64,000 nt of DNA from Vibrio tritonius (GCF_001547935.1 NZ_AP014635.1:620001-684000); one strand, 5' to 3'. Counted from the first letter of the stretch, positions 27,983 through 38,597 are shown. Notes: a model not told the origin generated them from the sequence alone. Program-made: numbers and translations.

Positions 27983-29221
27983 ATGAAAAGAGCCATTATT
28001 TTAGTTTTAGACTCATTTGGTATTGGCGCGACCGCAGACGCTGATTCATTTGGTGATGTCGGTGCAGATACATTAGGTCATATTGCGGAGCAATGTGCCC
28101 TAGGCCAAGCCGATAATGAACAGCGACAAGGTCCTTTGACGTTGCCGAATTTGTCTAAACTGGGTTTAGGGTTAGCTCATCAAGAGTCTACTGGGACGTT
28201 TGCTGCTGGTTTAGATGAGCGTGTAGATGTTATTGGTGCTTACGGTCATGCAGCTGAGCTTTCCTCGGGAAAAGATACACCATCAGGTCACTGGGAGATC
28301 GCTGGTGTGCCCGTGTTATTTGATTGGGGTTACTTCACCAACAAAACCGACAGCTTTCCGGCAGAATTATTGGAGCGTATTGTTGCTCGAGCACAATTAC
28401 CTGGTTATTTAGGCAACTGTCACGCCTCCGGGACTCAAGTTTTAGATGATTTGGGTGAAGAGCATATGGTAACTGGCAAGCCAATCTTCTACACTTCGGC
28501 CGATTCTGTATTCCAGATTGCGTGTCATGAAGAGACGTTTGGTTTAGATAACTTGATGACGCTATGCCAAATTGTTCGTGAAGAGCTAGCGGATTACAAT
28601 ATTGGTCGCGTAATTGCGCGTCCATTTACGGGCAAAAAGTCGGGAGAGTTTGCTCGTACTGGTAATCGACGTGATTTATCAGTTGAACCGCCAGCGGCGA
28701 CAGTATTGCAAAAATTGGTCAGCGAGAAACAAGGGCATGTGGTGTCGATTGGTAAAATTGCGGATATTTACGCTCATTGTGGTATCACTCATAAAGTGAA
28801 GGCAACAGGCATTCCCGCGCTATTTGATGCCACGTTAGAGCAAGTGAAATCCGCTGGAAATAATACTATCGTATTCACTAATTTCGTCGACTTTGATTCC
28901 TCCTATGGACATCGTCGTGATGTGGCTGGATATGCACAAGCGCTTGAATATTTTGATCGTCGCTTGCCAGAGCTGTTAGCAATGCTAGCACCGGAAGACG
29001 TATTGATTCTTACTGCCGACCATGGTTGTGATCCAACTTGGCCGGGCACAGATCATACCCGTGAACATATTCCTGTACTGGTTTATGGACCCAAAGTGGC
29101 GCCTGGTTCTTTAGGGCTGCGTGACACATTTGCCGATATTGGGCAGTCATTGGCGACCTATTTCCAGCTATCGCCAATGGAATATGGAAAATCGTTTTTA
29201 CCCCAAGCCGCATCCGTTTAA
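27983..29221 (+). CDS. deoB: DeoB, phosphopentomutase
   Basis: DeoB interconverts (deoxy)ribose-1-phosphate and 5-phosphate with two manganese ions. It is an alkaline-phosphatase superfamily enzyme. The N-terminal [15 protein letters not shown] carries a metal-binding Asp. [12 protein letters not shown] contains the phosphorylated Thr. The C-terminal metal ligands lie in [16 protein letters not shown] and [19 protein letters not shown]. At 412 residues it is slightly longer than the E. coli enzyme (407). It is third in the operon and supplies DeoC with substrate. Confidence 0.98.
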   Translation: MKRAIILVLDSFGIGATADADSFGDVGADTLGHIAEQCALGQADNEQRQGPLTLPNLSKLGLGLAHQESTGTFAAGLDERVDVIGAYGHAAELSSGKDTPSGHWEIAGVPVLFDWGYFTNKTDSFPAELLERIVARAQLPGYLGNCHASGTQVLDDLGEEHMVTGKPIFYTSADSVFQIACHEETFGLDNLMTLCQIVREELADYNIGRVIARPFTGKKSGEFARTGNRRDLSVEPPAATVLQKLVSEKQGHVVSIGKIADIYAHCGITHKVKATGIPALFDATLEQVKSAGNNTIVFTNFVDFDSSYGHRRDVAGYAQALEYFDRRLPELLAMLAPEDVLILTADHGCDPTWPGTDHTREHIPVLVYGPKVAPGSLGLRDTFADIGQSLATYFQLSPMEYGKSFLPQAASV

Positions 29222-29263
29222 GGTTGATGAGCTTGATATATAAATCATAAAGGAAACAAAACT

Positions 29264-29986
29264 ATGGCAACTCCACATATTAACGCTGAAATGGGTGATT
29301 TCGCTGACGTTGTTCTTATGCCGGGCGACCCGCTACGTGCAAAATACATTGCGGAAACCTTCTTAGAGAATGTGGTTCAGGTTTGTGACGTGCGTAATAT
29401 GTTCGGTTTTACTGGGACATATAAAGGTCGCAAAATCTCCGTTATGGGCCATGGCATGGGCATCCCATCATGCTCTATTTACGCAACTGAGCTTGTTAAA
29501 GACTACGGTGTGAAGAAAATTATCCGTGTCGGCAGCTGTGGTGCCGTAAGTACTGATATCAAAGTGCGTGACGTAGTCATTGGTATGGGCGCATGTACGG
29601 ATTCAAAAGTAAATCGCATCCGTTTCAAAGGTCATGATTTTGCCGCTATTGCCGATTACAACATGGTACGCGCAGCAGAAGAAGCAGCAAAGGCACACGG
29701 TACAGCGGTCAAAGTGGGCAACCTGTTCTCTGCTGAATTGTTCTACACACCAGATCCTGAGATGTTCGATGTGATGGACAAATACGGTATTGTTGGTGTG
29801 GAAATGGAAGCAGCAGGCATTTACGGTGTGGCTGCAGAGTACGGTGCGAAAGCATTAACCATTTGTACTGTTTCAGACCATATCAAAACCGGTGAGCAAA
29901 CCACCTCAGAAGAACGTCAAAATACGTTCAACGACATGATTGTGATTGCGCTTGAGTCGGTATTGATTGGCGATAAAGACGCATAA
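29264..29986 (+). CDS. deoD: DeoD, purine nucleoside phosphorylase
   Basis: DeoD phosphorolyses purine (deoxy)nucleosides and is hexameric in this family. The 240-residue protein has [13 protein letters not shown] (phosphate Arg), [27 protein letters not shown] (ribose-binding Met-Glu) and TVSDH (catalytic Asp). The start follows AAAGGA. It is the last gene of deoCABD and ends at a strong bidirectional terminator. Confidence 0.98.
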   Translation: MATPHINAEMGDFADVVLMPGDPLRAKYIAETFLENVVQVCDVRNMFGFTGTYKGRKISVMGHGMGIPSCSIYATELVKDYGVKKIIRVGSCGAVSTDIKVRDVVIGMGACTDSKVNRIRFKGHDFAAIADYNMVRAAEEAAKAHGTAVKVGNLFSAELFYTPDPEMFDVMDKYGIVGVEMEAAGIYGVAAEYGAKALTICTVSDHIKTGEQTTSEERQNTFNDMIVIALESVLIGDKDA

Positions 29987-30010
29987 TCAATCTTGATATC
30001 TGGATGAATA

Positions 30011-30040
30011 AAAAAACCTCAGTCGATGCTGAGGTTTTTT
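30011..30040. terminator. Bidirectional terminator between deoD and ytjB
   Basis: The perfect stem AAAAAACCTCAG / CTGAGGTTTTTT has a TCGATG loop between two convergent genes. Confidence 0.92.
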
Positions 30041-30046
30041 TGTTAA

Positions 30047-30673
30047 TTAAGATTGCGGGGATTGTGAGGCGTTTTTTAACAGCAAGTTCTCACCGCGGCG
30101 TATGGCGACTTTTTTCTTGCGTAATAACAGTGTGATCAGAACTCCGCTGACAAAACTCATTAGAACCATCAAATACATGTAGCGATCACTTTTGCGATAG
30201 TGATGGTCTGAAATCGCCGTGACTTTGCCTGTTTCAAAGGTGACGCGCACAAAACCGATGATATCCCCATCGTGCATCACCGGCTCAACCAGTTGCTGGC
30301 GACCAATACTAGCGGTATGAAGTGGTGTATCGAGTCCTAGCACTTCACGTACGCTCATGGCGTTGTCACTAGAGGCAAGTTTTACCCCCTCAGCATCATA
30401 AATAGTGGCGTCAAACACCAATCGGTCTTGAGCTAGCTGATTAGTGAGAGCCAAGAGACGTTCTTGGTCTTGATCGGCTATCATACTACTGGCAGTCATT
30501 GCCGCTTGCGTAATGAGCACTTTAGTTAGTGTCTCTAACTGGTTGGCTTGAATACGTTCGTTACCTTTACTGATGATGACACTATTGGTTATGGTGATCA
30601 CAAACATCACTGCAACAGCAATGACAGCAAAGAGACGAATCACTACACGAAACGAGAATAGTGAGCCATTCAT
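30047..30673 (-). CDS. ytjB: YtjB/Smp-type membrane protein
   Basis: A 208-residue inner-membrane protein with an N-terminal helix (about 8-30), a periplasmic domain of about 130 residues and a second helix near 160-182, followed by a basic tail (LRKKKVAIRR). Topology and sequence match the YtjB (AhpA) family. The gene is divergent from serB, exactly as in E. coli. No catalytic residues are apparent, and the role is unknown. I start at the ATG at 30673 with AGGTG upstream, rather than the GTG three codons earlier, which would be part of that ribosome-binding site. Confidence 0.88.
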   Translation of the reverse strand: MNGSLFSFRVVIRLFAVIAVAVMFVITITNSVIISKGNERIQANQLETLTKVLITQAAMTASSMIADQDQERLLALTNQLAQDRLVFDATIYDAEGVKLASSDNAMSVREVLGLDTPLHTASIGRQQLVEPVMHDGDIIGFVRVTFETGKVTAISDHHYRKSDRYMYLMVLMSFVSGVLITLLLRKKKVAIRRGENLLLKNASQSPQS

Positions 30674-30775
30674 AACTTTCACCTAATCAAAAAATAAGGG
30701 TTGGCCAATATTGGGACTTGCGTTTTTAAATTGCAATAGGTTAACGTTCAGTTCTCCCAATTAAGGATAGTATAC

Positions 30776-31756
30776 ATGGACGCTTTTAAGATTTTACCGA
30801 TAAAAAAACATCCCTCTCTTATTCAACGGTTTCCAGAGGCTCGTGTCGTTAACCCGATCGAGCGTAAACGAGCCAATTGGATTGTCTTTGGTGAACACTT
30901 AGCGCCTCAACTCTTTATTGACCTCGATTTTTATGCCCGAGAAAAACACGCAATTTTGGATATCTGGCAAGTAGGTCATTATGAAGTTGCATTGATGTCT
31001 GGAGATTTGGATGGGAAAAAAGAGGCGATACTTCAAGACCTCAAAGTCGAATATGCCAGCATTCAAGATGTTCCTGACTTAACTCAGCCAGGGTTGATTG
31101 TGATGGATATGGATTCAACGGCGATTCAGATTGAATGTATCGATGAAATCGCAAAGTTGGCTGGTGTTGGAGATGAAGTCTCCGCGGTGACTGAGCGAGC
31201 CATGCAAGGCGAACTCGACTTTGAACAGAGCTTACGTTTACGTGTTAGCAAGCTAAAAGATGCCGACCAAAGTATCCTTGATGAGGTACGTTCAGGTATT
31301 CCTTTCATGCCAGACCTTGGTGAAATGGTGACGACACTGCAGCAGTTTGGCTGGAAAACAGCGATTGCTTCTGGTGGCTTTACCTATTTCTCCGACCACT
31401 TAAAAGAACGTCTAAATCTTGATTTTGCACAATCAAATGTACTTGAAATCGCTAATGGTAAGCTGACTGGTCAAGTCTTGGGGGGCGTGGTTTCTGCTCA
31501 AACTAAGGCTGATATTTTACAGCAACTGGCCGCGCAATATGGCATTGAAACCCATAATACAGTTGCCATTGGGGATGGAGCGAACGACCTTGTAATGATG
31601 TCCGCAGCTGGATTAGGTATTGCGTATCATGCTAAACCCAAAGTGTACGCTAAGGCGCAAACGTCGATTCGTCACATTGGCTTGGGGGGCGTGTTGTGTA
31701 TTTTGTCTGCTGGTTTAGTGAAACGTCAAAAGCTAAGTTGGCAAGCTAAACCGTAA
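30776..31756 (+). CDS. serB: SerB, phosphoserine phosphatase
   Basis: SerB removes phosphate from O-phosphoserine in the last step of serine biosynthesis. It is a HAD-superfamily enzyme. The nucleophile motif MDMDSTAIQIE (Asp nucleophile and Asp acid) is near residue 110, SGGF near 200, and the metal-binding GDGANDL near 270. An N-terminal domain of about 100 residues, typical of gammaproteobacterial SerB, gives the total of 326 residues. It is divergent from ytjB and ends in a terminator. Confidence 0.97.
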   Translation: MDAFKILPIKKHPSLIQRFPEARVVNPIERKRANWIVFGEHLAPQLFIDLDFYAREKHAILDIWQVGHYEVALMSGDLDGKKEAILQDLKVEYASIQDVPDLTQPGLIVMDMDSTAIQIECIDEIAKLAGVGDEVSAVTERAMQGELDFEQSLRLRVSKLKDADQSILDEVRSGIPFMPDLGEMVTTLQQFGWKTAIASGGFTYFSDHLKERLNLDFAQSNVLEIANGKLTGQVLGGVVSAQTKADILQQLAAQYGIETHNTVAIGDGANDLVMMSAAGLGIAYHAKPKVYAKAQTSIRHIGLGGVLCILSAGLVKRQKLSWQAKP

Positions 31757-31772
31757 TAGAGCGTATATTAAT

Positions 31773-31800
31773 AAAAAGCCACTTTATTAAGTGGCTTTTT
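31773..31800. terminator. Bidirectional terminator between serB and plzC
   Basis: The hairpin AAAAAGCCACTT-TATT-AAGTGGCTTTTT lies between convergent genes. Confidence 0.9.
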
Positions 31801-31852
31801 ACATATATGAAACAGCATCATGAGGTGACTGAGTATATGAGGCAATTTCATC

Positions 31853-34195
31853 TTAATTGAGCTGTAAGCGGGTCAGTACTTCGTCGGTGATATCAACGAT
31901 TTCACTGTAGCCTGCTAACGAGGTAATCTCTTTTTCAAGCGTGGTTGAATTTTGGATACTGATTTGTGCGAGCTCCTCCAAATCAGCGCGCAGTAATGTG
32001 GTAAAGGCGTCAAATATAGGCGCAGATGCAATCCTCAACACAAAAAGCTCCCCCATGTTCTGGGCGTTTTTGATGAACTCAATACGCTGTTGAGTCGTCT
32101 CAAACTCATTCATTAGCTGTGTTTCTATCGATTTTACTCGCGAGCCAAATTTTAATATTGAAATATAGAGTTCGATGAACTGAGGTTCAACGCCATCAAT
32201 TCGCTTCATAGGATTGGCTAACAGCGTATTAGTGTGTCCTTTAAAAACGGGATCGAGAGAGATTTTGTTTTCGCGTCCTAGCTTGGCTAAAAATTCGATG
32301 TGGCGCGGTAATGGATAATTCACGCCTATTACTCTAGGGCGCAAGTTTCTCGTCGCTTTGTCAACAAAAACTGGCGTGCTTACCATTTTATCCAACAGGA
32401 TATTATGCAGGCTTTCTAGTAGTTCATGCGACGGAAGAATCTCGTCTTTTTTCAATAGCTTATCGCGGTTATTTTCTATCATACCACTGAAGAAAGCGAT
32501 AATTTTCATCGTGCTAGAGGTTTCTTCGAGCATGAGTTGTACTCGTCGTCCCTCAGGGCTGACTCTAATAACTTGGTAGGGCACACTGTTTAATGGTAAC
32601 TCTTTGTCATAGAGCTTGAGTTCATTAAAATCAATGGTGGCTTTATCTTGTGCTTTTATTGATAACGGTTCTTCAATAATGATACTTAAACCGCGCTTTG
32701 ATATATCAACCGTAAAGCCAGTATGCTGTTTCCCTTCACTGTCAATTAACGTTAACGGAGTGCGAAAATGGTAACGCGGTTCTTTACGTCGCGAGCGCGC
32801 ATCAAAATAGACGCCCATTGGCATACCGTGAATTTTACGAGGGTGACAAAATGGATTAATCACTTTGCTGCTAAGTGCGGGTTTGTCGACAAAAAGATAG
32901 TCATGAGCTGATTGCAGGTCACTGATTTCTTGCAAAATACCAAAATGGGTTAAATTACGTGAACGTTGAGATAGCTCTTCACTGTGGCTCGCTAGTTCGC
33001 GGCGTTCTTCTTTCGATAATTCAAACATCCACAGCCGAAACACTTTCCAGCTATCGCGTTTAGCGCCAATATGCCAAAACAGCTTACGCTCTTCTGGTTT
33101 TGCTTCAGGCATCATCATGGAGAAAAACAGCGTTCTATCTTTATATTCATGTTTAAACGCATACAGCACGTTATTACTGTCGTGAACCCCCGCCTTTGTT
33201 AGTGATGCCATTCGTTGTGTATTAAACAGAGTACCAAGGGCTTGTTGGTTGCGCTCATCGTGCCAATATTGCCAAATTGGTAGGTTATTTTCAGTAATCA
33301 AGGCAATTTTCAGTTCGTTGCCACTAAAAAATAGTGGCAGTGAGCAACTGTGTTTTAGATAAGTATGCTCGTAAGCTCGAGTTCGAGCGCGAATGATTTT
33401 ATCTTGATTATCATGTGAGGTTTTCTTACGGTTACTGTTGAGCGATTCGGTGATAACGCGATCAATTGCGTCGGTTTCTGTCAGACGCAATACACGGAGG
33501 AATTTGATGGCATCATTATCGTAAGATTCGTCGACAGCAAGAATCCGATACTCAATGTCAGCTTCTAACCCTGAGATCTCATACTCTTTATATAACTCAA
33601 TAAATCTGACCGTAATGATGTCTCCCAACTTATAGTCAAAGAAAGATGGGACTTTGAAACGTGCTCCGGAAGTCGATAAATCGACACTCAAAGCATGGAT
33701 CACTTGCTGTTTGTTTTGGAGGTGGATTTCGATCTGTGTAGAAATGCGCAGACGGTTTTCTAAGCGTTTGAGGTCATAACCCAGTTTGATTGGATCCGCT
33801 TCAAATTGACAACGCTTTGCTTGATTATCTTGTTGAGGAGCTCCCCGTTTTTGCATCACGCGAAAGTTATTGCGCGTATTGTTTAGCGCTTCCCAAACCC
33901 CTTCTGTGTATGAGCCATACTTACGAATACTCTTGTGATAGGCATTAAATGCCACATCATCTAGCCAGTGCGTTATACCATCGATTTCGTATTCCCGGCA
34001 CTCGCCATTGACTCGGCCACGTAAATCGACACTCTTATGGCAAGAGGTCATGATCCGGTTGAGTTCCATTTTAACCAGTAATTTGGCAGAAGGAGATTGC
34101 CCCTGAGTTAGTTGCCCTAACAGGTGCTCAAGATCCCCTGAATGATAGGCCGGAATTAGGCGTTCGGCTAAAGAGAGTATTTCAGATTGCTGCAT
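31853..34195 (-). CDS. plzC: PlzC-like protein with two PilZ domains
   Basis: A 780-residue cytosolic protein with two complete PilZ c-di-GMP-binding motif pairs. The first is RxxxR at 144-148 (RLENR) with DxSxxG at 172-177 (DLSTSG). The second is RxxxR at 470-474 (RKEPR) with DISKRG at 497-502. PilZ proteins translate c-di-GMP level into motility, biofilm or virulence changes. Position next to radA/serB and size match V. cholerae PlzC. The remaining roughly 400 residues, including the C-terminal 200, show no motif I recognise. It has its own promoter region, divergent from radA. The output partner is unknown. Confidence 0.88.
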   Translation of the reverse strand: MQQSEILSLAERLIPAYHSGDLEHLLGQLTQGQSPSAKLLVKMELNRIMTSCHKSVDLRGRVNGECREYEIDGITHWLDDVAFNAYHKSIRKYGSYTEGVWEALNNTRNNFRVMQKRGAPQQDNQAKRCQFEADPIKLGYDLKRLENRLRISTQIEIHLQNKQQVIHALSVDLSTSGARFKVPSFFDYKLGDIITVRFIELYKEYEISGLEADIEYRILAVDESYDNDAIKFLRVLRLTETDAIDRVITESLNSNRKKTSHDNQDKIIRARTRAYEHTYLKHSCSLPLFFSGNELKIALITENNLPIWQYWHDERNQQALGTLFNTQRMASLTKAGVHDSNNVLYAFKHEYKDRTLFFSMMMPEAKPEERKLFWHIGAKRDSWKVFRLWMFELSKEERRELASHSEELSQRSRNLTHFGILQEISDLQSAHDYLFVDKPALSSKVINPFCHPRKIHGMPMGVYFDARSRRKEPRYHFRTPLTLIDSEGKQHTGFTVDISKRGLSIIIEEPLSIKAQDKATIDFNELKLYDKELPLNSVPYQVIRVSPEGRRVQLMLEETSSTMKIIAFFSGMIENNRDKLLKKDEILPSHELLESLHNILLDKMVSTPVFVDKATRNLRPRVIGVNYPLPRHIEFLAKLGRENKISLDPVFKGHTNTLLANPMKRIDGVEPQFIELYISILKFGSRVKSIETQLMNEFETTQQRIEFIKNAQNMGELFVLRIASAPIFDAFTTLLRADLEELAQISIQNSTTLEKEITSLAGYSEIVDITDEVLTRLQLN

Positions 34196-34483
34196 ACTAT
34201 TCTATTAGATTAATGGTCTCTGTTAGTTCATCGGCTTAAAACGGTATATCTTTAGTAATACACGTCAATTACGTCGTTAAGTTATTTTAAATAGATGGAG
34301 AAATTTTGCTGATAATTAAGGTAGTTATTTTACTCTTAAAGTCAGTAACGTCAGGTGCACATGTCGCAAATCCCCCGGTATTCATTTGCTGATGTAATTT
34401 GGGTATGGATTCACTAGTGCCATCCATCTTATTATTGTTTAAGAAGTTAGTATTGTCATTTTTGTGAGAAAAATAGAGGTTTC

Positions 34484-35860
34484 ATGGCTAAGGCAAAGCG
34501 CGCATACGTGTGTAATGATTGTGGGGCTGATTTTCCCCGTTGGCAGGGACAGTGCAATGCATGTGGAGCATGGAACACGATTACAGAGGTTCGATTAGCC
34601 GCGTCCCCACAGGCTGCTCGTAATGAAAAGTTGAGCGGTTATGCTGGTGCTGTTGAGTCAAAAGTCCAAACGCTATCGGAAATTGACTTGCAAGAGGTGC
34701 CGCGTTTTTCCAGTGGTTTCAAGGAATTTGACCGTGTACTTGGCGGCGGTATTGTCCCAGGTGCCGCTATTTTGATCGGTGGTAGTCCTGGCGCGGGTAA
34801 ATCGACCCTGTTACTGCAAACCATGTGTTTGTTGGCTCAAACAATGCCAACCTTATATGTGACTGGTGAGGAATCTCTACAACAGGTAGCGCTGCGAGCA
34901 TCACGGCTTGGATTACCGAAAGACAACTTAAAAATGTTGTCAGAAACCAATGTGGATCGTATTTGCCAAATTGCAGAAAAAGAACAGCCTAAAATTATGG
35001 TGATTGACTCCATTCAGGTGATGCATGTTTCTGATGTGCAATCATCACCGGGCAGTGTGGCTCAGGTACGCGAATCCGCAACAGCATTAACGCGTTATGC
35101 TAAGCAAAATAATGTGGCTGTTTTTATTGTTGGTCACGTCACTAAAGATGGCACGTTAGCTGGCCCTAAAGTACTGGAACATATAATTGACTGTTCTGTT
35201 CTGCTTGATGGGGATGCTGATGGACGTTTCCGTACCCTGCGCAGTCATAAAAACCGTTTTGGTGCTATTAACGAATTAGGTGTATTTGCCATGACAGGGC
35301 AGGGCCTTCGCGAAGTGAAAAATCCATCGGCCATCTTTTTATCCCGTGGCGAGGAAGAGACCTCGGGCAGTTCGGTAATGGTGGTTTGGGAAGGTACGCG
35401 ACCGCTATTAGTCGAAATTCAAGCGCTGGTGGATTACTCGCAATTAGCCAATCCACGTCGTGTTGCGGTAGGGATGGAACAAAACCGTTTATCATTACTG
35501 CTTGCCGTACTACACAAACATGGCGGTTTACAAATGGCTGACCAAGATGTTTTTGTTAACGTTGTTGGTGGTGTAAAAGTCACTGAAACCAGTGCCGATT
35601 TAGCTCTTTTAGTCGCTCTTTTGTCGAGTTTTCGTGATCGTACTGTACCAAAAGATGTGGTGGTATTTGGTGAAATTGGGCTTGCTGGTGAGATTCGCCC
35701 CGTGCCTAGTGGACAAGAGCGATTAAACGAAGCATTTAAGCATGGATTTCGTAAAGCGATTGTTCCTTTTGCGAATATGCCAAAGAACGGAATTGAAGGT
35801 ATGCAAATCCATGGTGTTAAAAAATTATCGGAAGCGATCGAAGCATTTGATGAACTTTGA
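34484..35860 (+). CDS. radA: RadA, DNA recombination/branch-migration helicase
   Basis: RadA helps process recombination intermediates by driving branch migration. The 458-residue protein has the N-terminal zinc finger (CNDCG...CNACG, residues 10-30), a RecA-like core with Walker A GGSPGAGKST near residue 102, the RadA-specific KNRFG motif near 260, and a C-terminal Lon-protease-like domain (about 300-455). The order and length equal E. coli RadA. The ATG is preceded by AGAGG. It is divergent from plzC. Confidence 0.97.
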   Translation: MAKAKRAYVCNDCGADFPRWQGQCNACGAWNTITEVRLAASPQAARNEKLSGYAGAVESKVQTLSEIDLQEVPRFSSGFKEFDRVLGGGIVPGAAILIGGSPGAGKSTLLLQTMCLLAQTMPTLYVTGEESLQQVALRASRLGLPKDNLKMLSETNVDRICQIAEKEQPKIMVIDSIQVMHVSDVQSSPGSVAQVRESATALTRYAKQNNVAVFIVGHVTKDGTLAGPKVLEHIIDCSVLLDGDADGRFRTLRSHKNRFGAINELGVFAMTGQGLREVKNPSAIFLSRGEEETSGSSVMVVWEGTRPLLVEIQALVDYSQLANPRRVAVGMEQNRLSLLLAVLHKHGGLQMADQDVFVNVVGGVKVTETSADLALLVALLSSFRDRTVPKDVVVFGEIGLAGEIRPVPSGQERLNEAFKHGFRKAIVPFANMPKNGIEGMQIHGVKKLSEAIEAFDEL

Positions 35861-36185
35861 GTAAAATCCCTGTATGCTCGCGCGGTTATTTAACAGTGAA
35901 CAAATTTATGTAGCAGTACAGGCAAGCAACATATTTGCTTCGTCTATACTTCGTCACTGAGAGAGAATGCACAGTTTGGTTCGCAGTTTATGGTGGAATT
36001 GGATAGTAAATAAGAGGGATTATCTAGCAGTGCCTAGTGCGGAATCTGTACTTTACTATATCGAATTTTCTTAAGCTGAAAAAAGCGACAAACTTTTTTT
36101 TTGGAATCTGCACGCAGGACTATCAGTCTATAAAGATTATGGTATACTCTGCGCGCACTTTATACCTTATTAACAGAGTAAGACA
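35861..36185. other. Intergenic region upstream of the second EF-G gene
   Basis: 325 noncoding bases with a strong promoter element near the right end. There is no clear terminator after radA and no supported frame. Confidence 0.5.
36140..36148 (+). promoter_or_regulatory. Extended -10 promoter of the second EF-G gene
   Basis: TGGTATACT is an extended -10 element. It is followed by the GC-rich stretch CTGCGCGCAC, a discriminator typical of growth-rate-controlled translation genes. The -35 region is weak. Confidence 0.55.
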
Positions 36186-38273
36186 ATGACTACTGATTTA
36201 TCGAAATACAGAAACATTGGTATTTTCGCGCACGTAGATGCGGGTAAAACTACCACTACTGAACGTATCCTAAAGCTAACTGGTATGATCCACAAAACTG
36301 GTGAAGTTCATGACGGTGAATCAACTACCGACTTCATGGAACAGGAAGCTGAACGTGGTATTACTATCCAATCTGCGGCAGTATCATGTTTCTGGAAAGG
36401 TCACCGTTTAAACGTTATCGACACCCCAGGACACGTTGACTTCACAGTAGAAGTTTACCGTTCTCTTAAAGTACTAGACGGTGGTATCGGTGTATTCTGT
36501 GGTTCAGGTGGTGTAGAACCTCAATCAGAAACTAACTGGCGTTACGCTAACGAATCAGAAGTTGCACGTGTAATCTTCGTGAACAAACTGGACCGTATGG
36601 GTGCAGACTTCTACCGCGTTGTAGATCAAGTTAAAAACGTTCTAGCGGCAACTCCACTAGTAATGACTCTACCTATCGGTATCGAAGAAGATTTCGTTGG
36701 TGTTGTTGACGTTCTTAGCCGCCAAGCTTACGTATGGGATGATTCAGGTCTTCCAGAAAACTACGAAATCAAAGAAGTTCCAGCTGACATGGTAGATGAC
36801 GTTGAGCAATACCGTGAAGAGCTAATCGAAACTGCAGTTGAGCAAGACGACGAACTAATGATGGCTTACATGGAAGGCGAAGAACCTTCAATCGAAGACA
36901 TCAAACGTTGTATCCGTACAGGTACTCGTAACCTAGCGTTCTTCCCAACTTACTGTGGTTCTGCGTTTAAAAACAAAGGTGTTCAACTAGTACTTGACGC
37001 TGTTGTAGATTACCTACCAGCACCTCAAGAAGTTGACCCACAACCTCTAATGGATGAAGAAGGCAACGAAACTGGCGAACACGCTATCGTTTCTGCTGAC
37101 GAATCATTCAAAGCGCTAGCATTCAAAATCATGGATGACCGTTTCGGTGCACTAACTTTCGTTCGTATTTACTCTGGTAAATTGAACAAAGGTGACACCA
37201 TCCTTAACTCGTTCACTGGTAAAACTGAACGTGTTGGTCGTATGGTTGAAATGCAAGCTGACGATCGTAAAGAACTTACTTCAGCTCAAGCGGGCGACAT
37301 CATCGCTATCGTTGGTATGAAGAACGTTCAAACTGGTCACACTCTATGTGATCCTAAACACCCAGTTACTTTGGAGCCAATGGTATTCCCAACTCCAGTA
37401 ATCTCTATCGCAGTTAAACCTAAAGATAAAGGTTCAACTGAGAAAATGGGTATCGCGATCGGTAAAATGGTTGCAGAAGATCCATCATTCCAAGTTGAGA
37501 CTGATGAAGATTCAGGTGAAACTATCCTGAAAGGTATGGGTGAACTTCACCTAGACATCAAAGTGGACATCCTTAAACGTACTTACGGCGTTGAACTAGA
37601 AGTTGGTGCTCCACAAGTAGCTTACCGTGAAACTATCACTCAACCTGTTGAAGATAGCTACACGCATAAGAAACAGTCTGGTGGTTCAGGTCAGTTCGCG
37701 AAAATCGACTACCGTATCAAACCAGGTGAAACTAACTCTGGCTTCACTTTCAAATCAACTGTTGTGGGCGGTAACGTTCCTAAAGAATTCTGGCCTGCAG
37801 TTGAGAAAGGCTTCGAAGGCATGATGCTAGAAGGTCCTCTAGCTGGCTTCCCTGTTCTTGACGTTGAAGTTGAATTGTTCGATGGTAGCTTCCACGCAGT
37901 TGACTCATCAGCAATCGCATACGAAATCGCTGCTAAAGGCGCATTCCGTCAATCTATGCCAAAAGCTGGTCCACAACTTCTTGAACCAATCATGCACGTA
38001 GACGTATTCACTCCAGAAGATAACGTTGGTGACGTTATCGGTGACTTGAACCGTCGTCGTGGTATGATTCGTGACCAACAAGCTGGTGCAACTGGTGTTC
38101 GTATTAAAGCGAACGTTCCACTATCAGAAATGTTTGGTTACATCGGTCACCTACGTACTATCACTTCAGGCCGTGGTCAATTCTCTATGGAATTCGATCA
38201 CTACGCAGCTTGTCCAGCAAACGTTGCTGAAAAAGTAATCGCTGAAGTTAAAGAGCGTAACGCTAAGAAATAA
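36186..38273 (+). CDS. fusA2: Elongation factor G, second copy (EF-G2)
   Basis: A complete 695-residue translational GTPase. G1 [10 protein letters not shown], switch [10 protein letters not shown]3 DTPGHVDF and G4 NKLDRMGA are intact, and domains II-V follow in normal order, with [11 protein letters not shown] and [12 protein letters not shown]. It starts [18 protein letters not shown] and is not in a str operon (no rpsL, rpsG or tuf beside it). It therefore corresponds to the extra EF-G of vibrios and pseudomonads. In Pseudomonas the two EF-Gs divide translocation and ribosome recycling, which may apply here. Codon use is strongly biased to preferred codons (GGT, CGT, CTA, GAA), as in highly expressed genes. 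It has its own promoter and terminator. Confidence 0.93.
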   Translation: MTTDLSKYRNIGIFAHVDAGKTTTTERILKLTGMIHKTGEVHDGESTTDFMEQEAERGITIQSAAVSCFWKGHRLNVIDTPGHVDFTVEVYRSLKVLDGGIGVFCGSGGVEPQSETNWRYANESEVARVIFVNKLDRMGADFYRVVDQVKNVLAATPLVMTLPIGIEEDFVGVVDVLSRQAYVWDDSGLPENYEIKEVPADMVDDVEQYREELIETAVEQDDELMMAYMEGEEPSIEDIKRCIRTGTRNLAFFPTYCGSAFKNKGVQLVLDAVVDYLPAPQEVDPQPLMDEEGNETGEHAIVSADESFKALAFKIMDDRFGALTFVRIYSGKLNKGDTILNSFTGKTERVGRMVEMQADDRKELTSAQAGDIIAIVGMKNVQTGHTLCDPKHPVTLEPMVFPTPVISIAVKPKDKGSTEKMGIAIGKMVAEDPSFQVETDEDSGETILKGMGELHLDIKVDILKRTYGVELEVGAPQVAYRETITQPVEDSYTHKKQSGGSGQFAKIDYRIKPGETNSGFTFKSTVVGGNVPKEFWPAVEKGFEGMMLEGPLAGFPVLDVEVELFDGSFHAVDSSAIAYEIAAKGAFRQSMPKAGPQLLEPIMHVDVFTPEDNVGDVIGDLNRRRGMIRDQQAGATGVRIKANVPLSEMFGYIGHLRTITSGRGQFSMEFDHYAACPANVAEKVIAEVKERNAKK

Positions 38274-38298
38274 TTGTTCTTTTTGAACAGCTATTGAT

Positions 38299-38326
38299 AA
38301 AAAGCCCCTCGATAGGGGCTTTTTTT
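38299..38326 (+). terminator. Terminator after the second EF-G gene
   Basis: The hairpin AAGCCCC-TCGA-TAGGGGCTT is followed by T7. Confidence 0.92.
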
Positions 38327-38371
38327 ATATTAGTAAGATTTAAAATGATCGAAAAATAACCACAAAGTAAC

Positions 38372-38385
38372 TTGATTTAGGTCAC
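38372..38385 (+). promoter_or_regulatory. FNR-like box upstream of a small membrane protein gene
   Basis: TTGATTTAGGTCAC has the left half-site perfect and the right half with two mismatches. Its first 13 bases are identical to the proximal FNR box of grcA. Confidence 0.4.
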
Positions 38386-38444
38386 ACTTTTGGCTATAAA
38401 GTGATCTGTGTCTGGTTAATTAATCAGCGGTGAGAGAGATTATT

Positions 38445-38597
38445 ATGAATACTTACAACAATGCAGTTCAACAACAAGTCACATCAGCGCCAACTTCAAC
38501 TTGGCGTAAAACAGTGAAAGAGCTTTTTGGCGTAGTCACTCTATGGGCGGCAGCTAGTGCCGTTATCGGTGCAATTAGTCTTAATTGGATCGCCTAA
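38445..38597 (+). CDS. Candidate 50-residue single-pass membrane protein
   Basis: A 50-codon frame with ATG preceded by GAGAGAG at normal spacing. The N-terminal half is polar (MNTYNNAVQQQ, Thr/Ser-rich, then WRKTVKELFG). The C-terminal half is one hydrophobic helix (VVTLWAAASAVIGAIS) ending at Ala. It is bracketed by its own promoter region with an FNR-like box and its own terminator, which supports a real monocistronic gene. Function unknown. The layout, a short cytosolic part and one helix, is typical of small regulators of membrane complexes. Confidence 0.7.
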   Translation: MNTYNNAVQQQVTSAPTSTWRKTVKELFGVVTLWAAASAVIGAISLNWIA

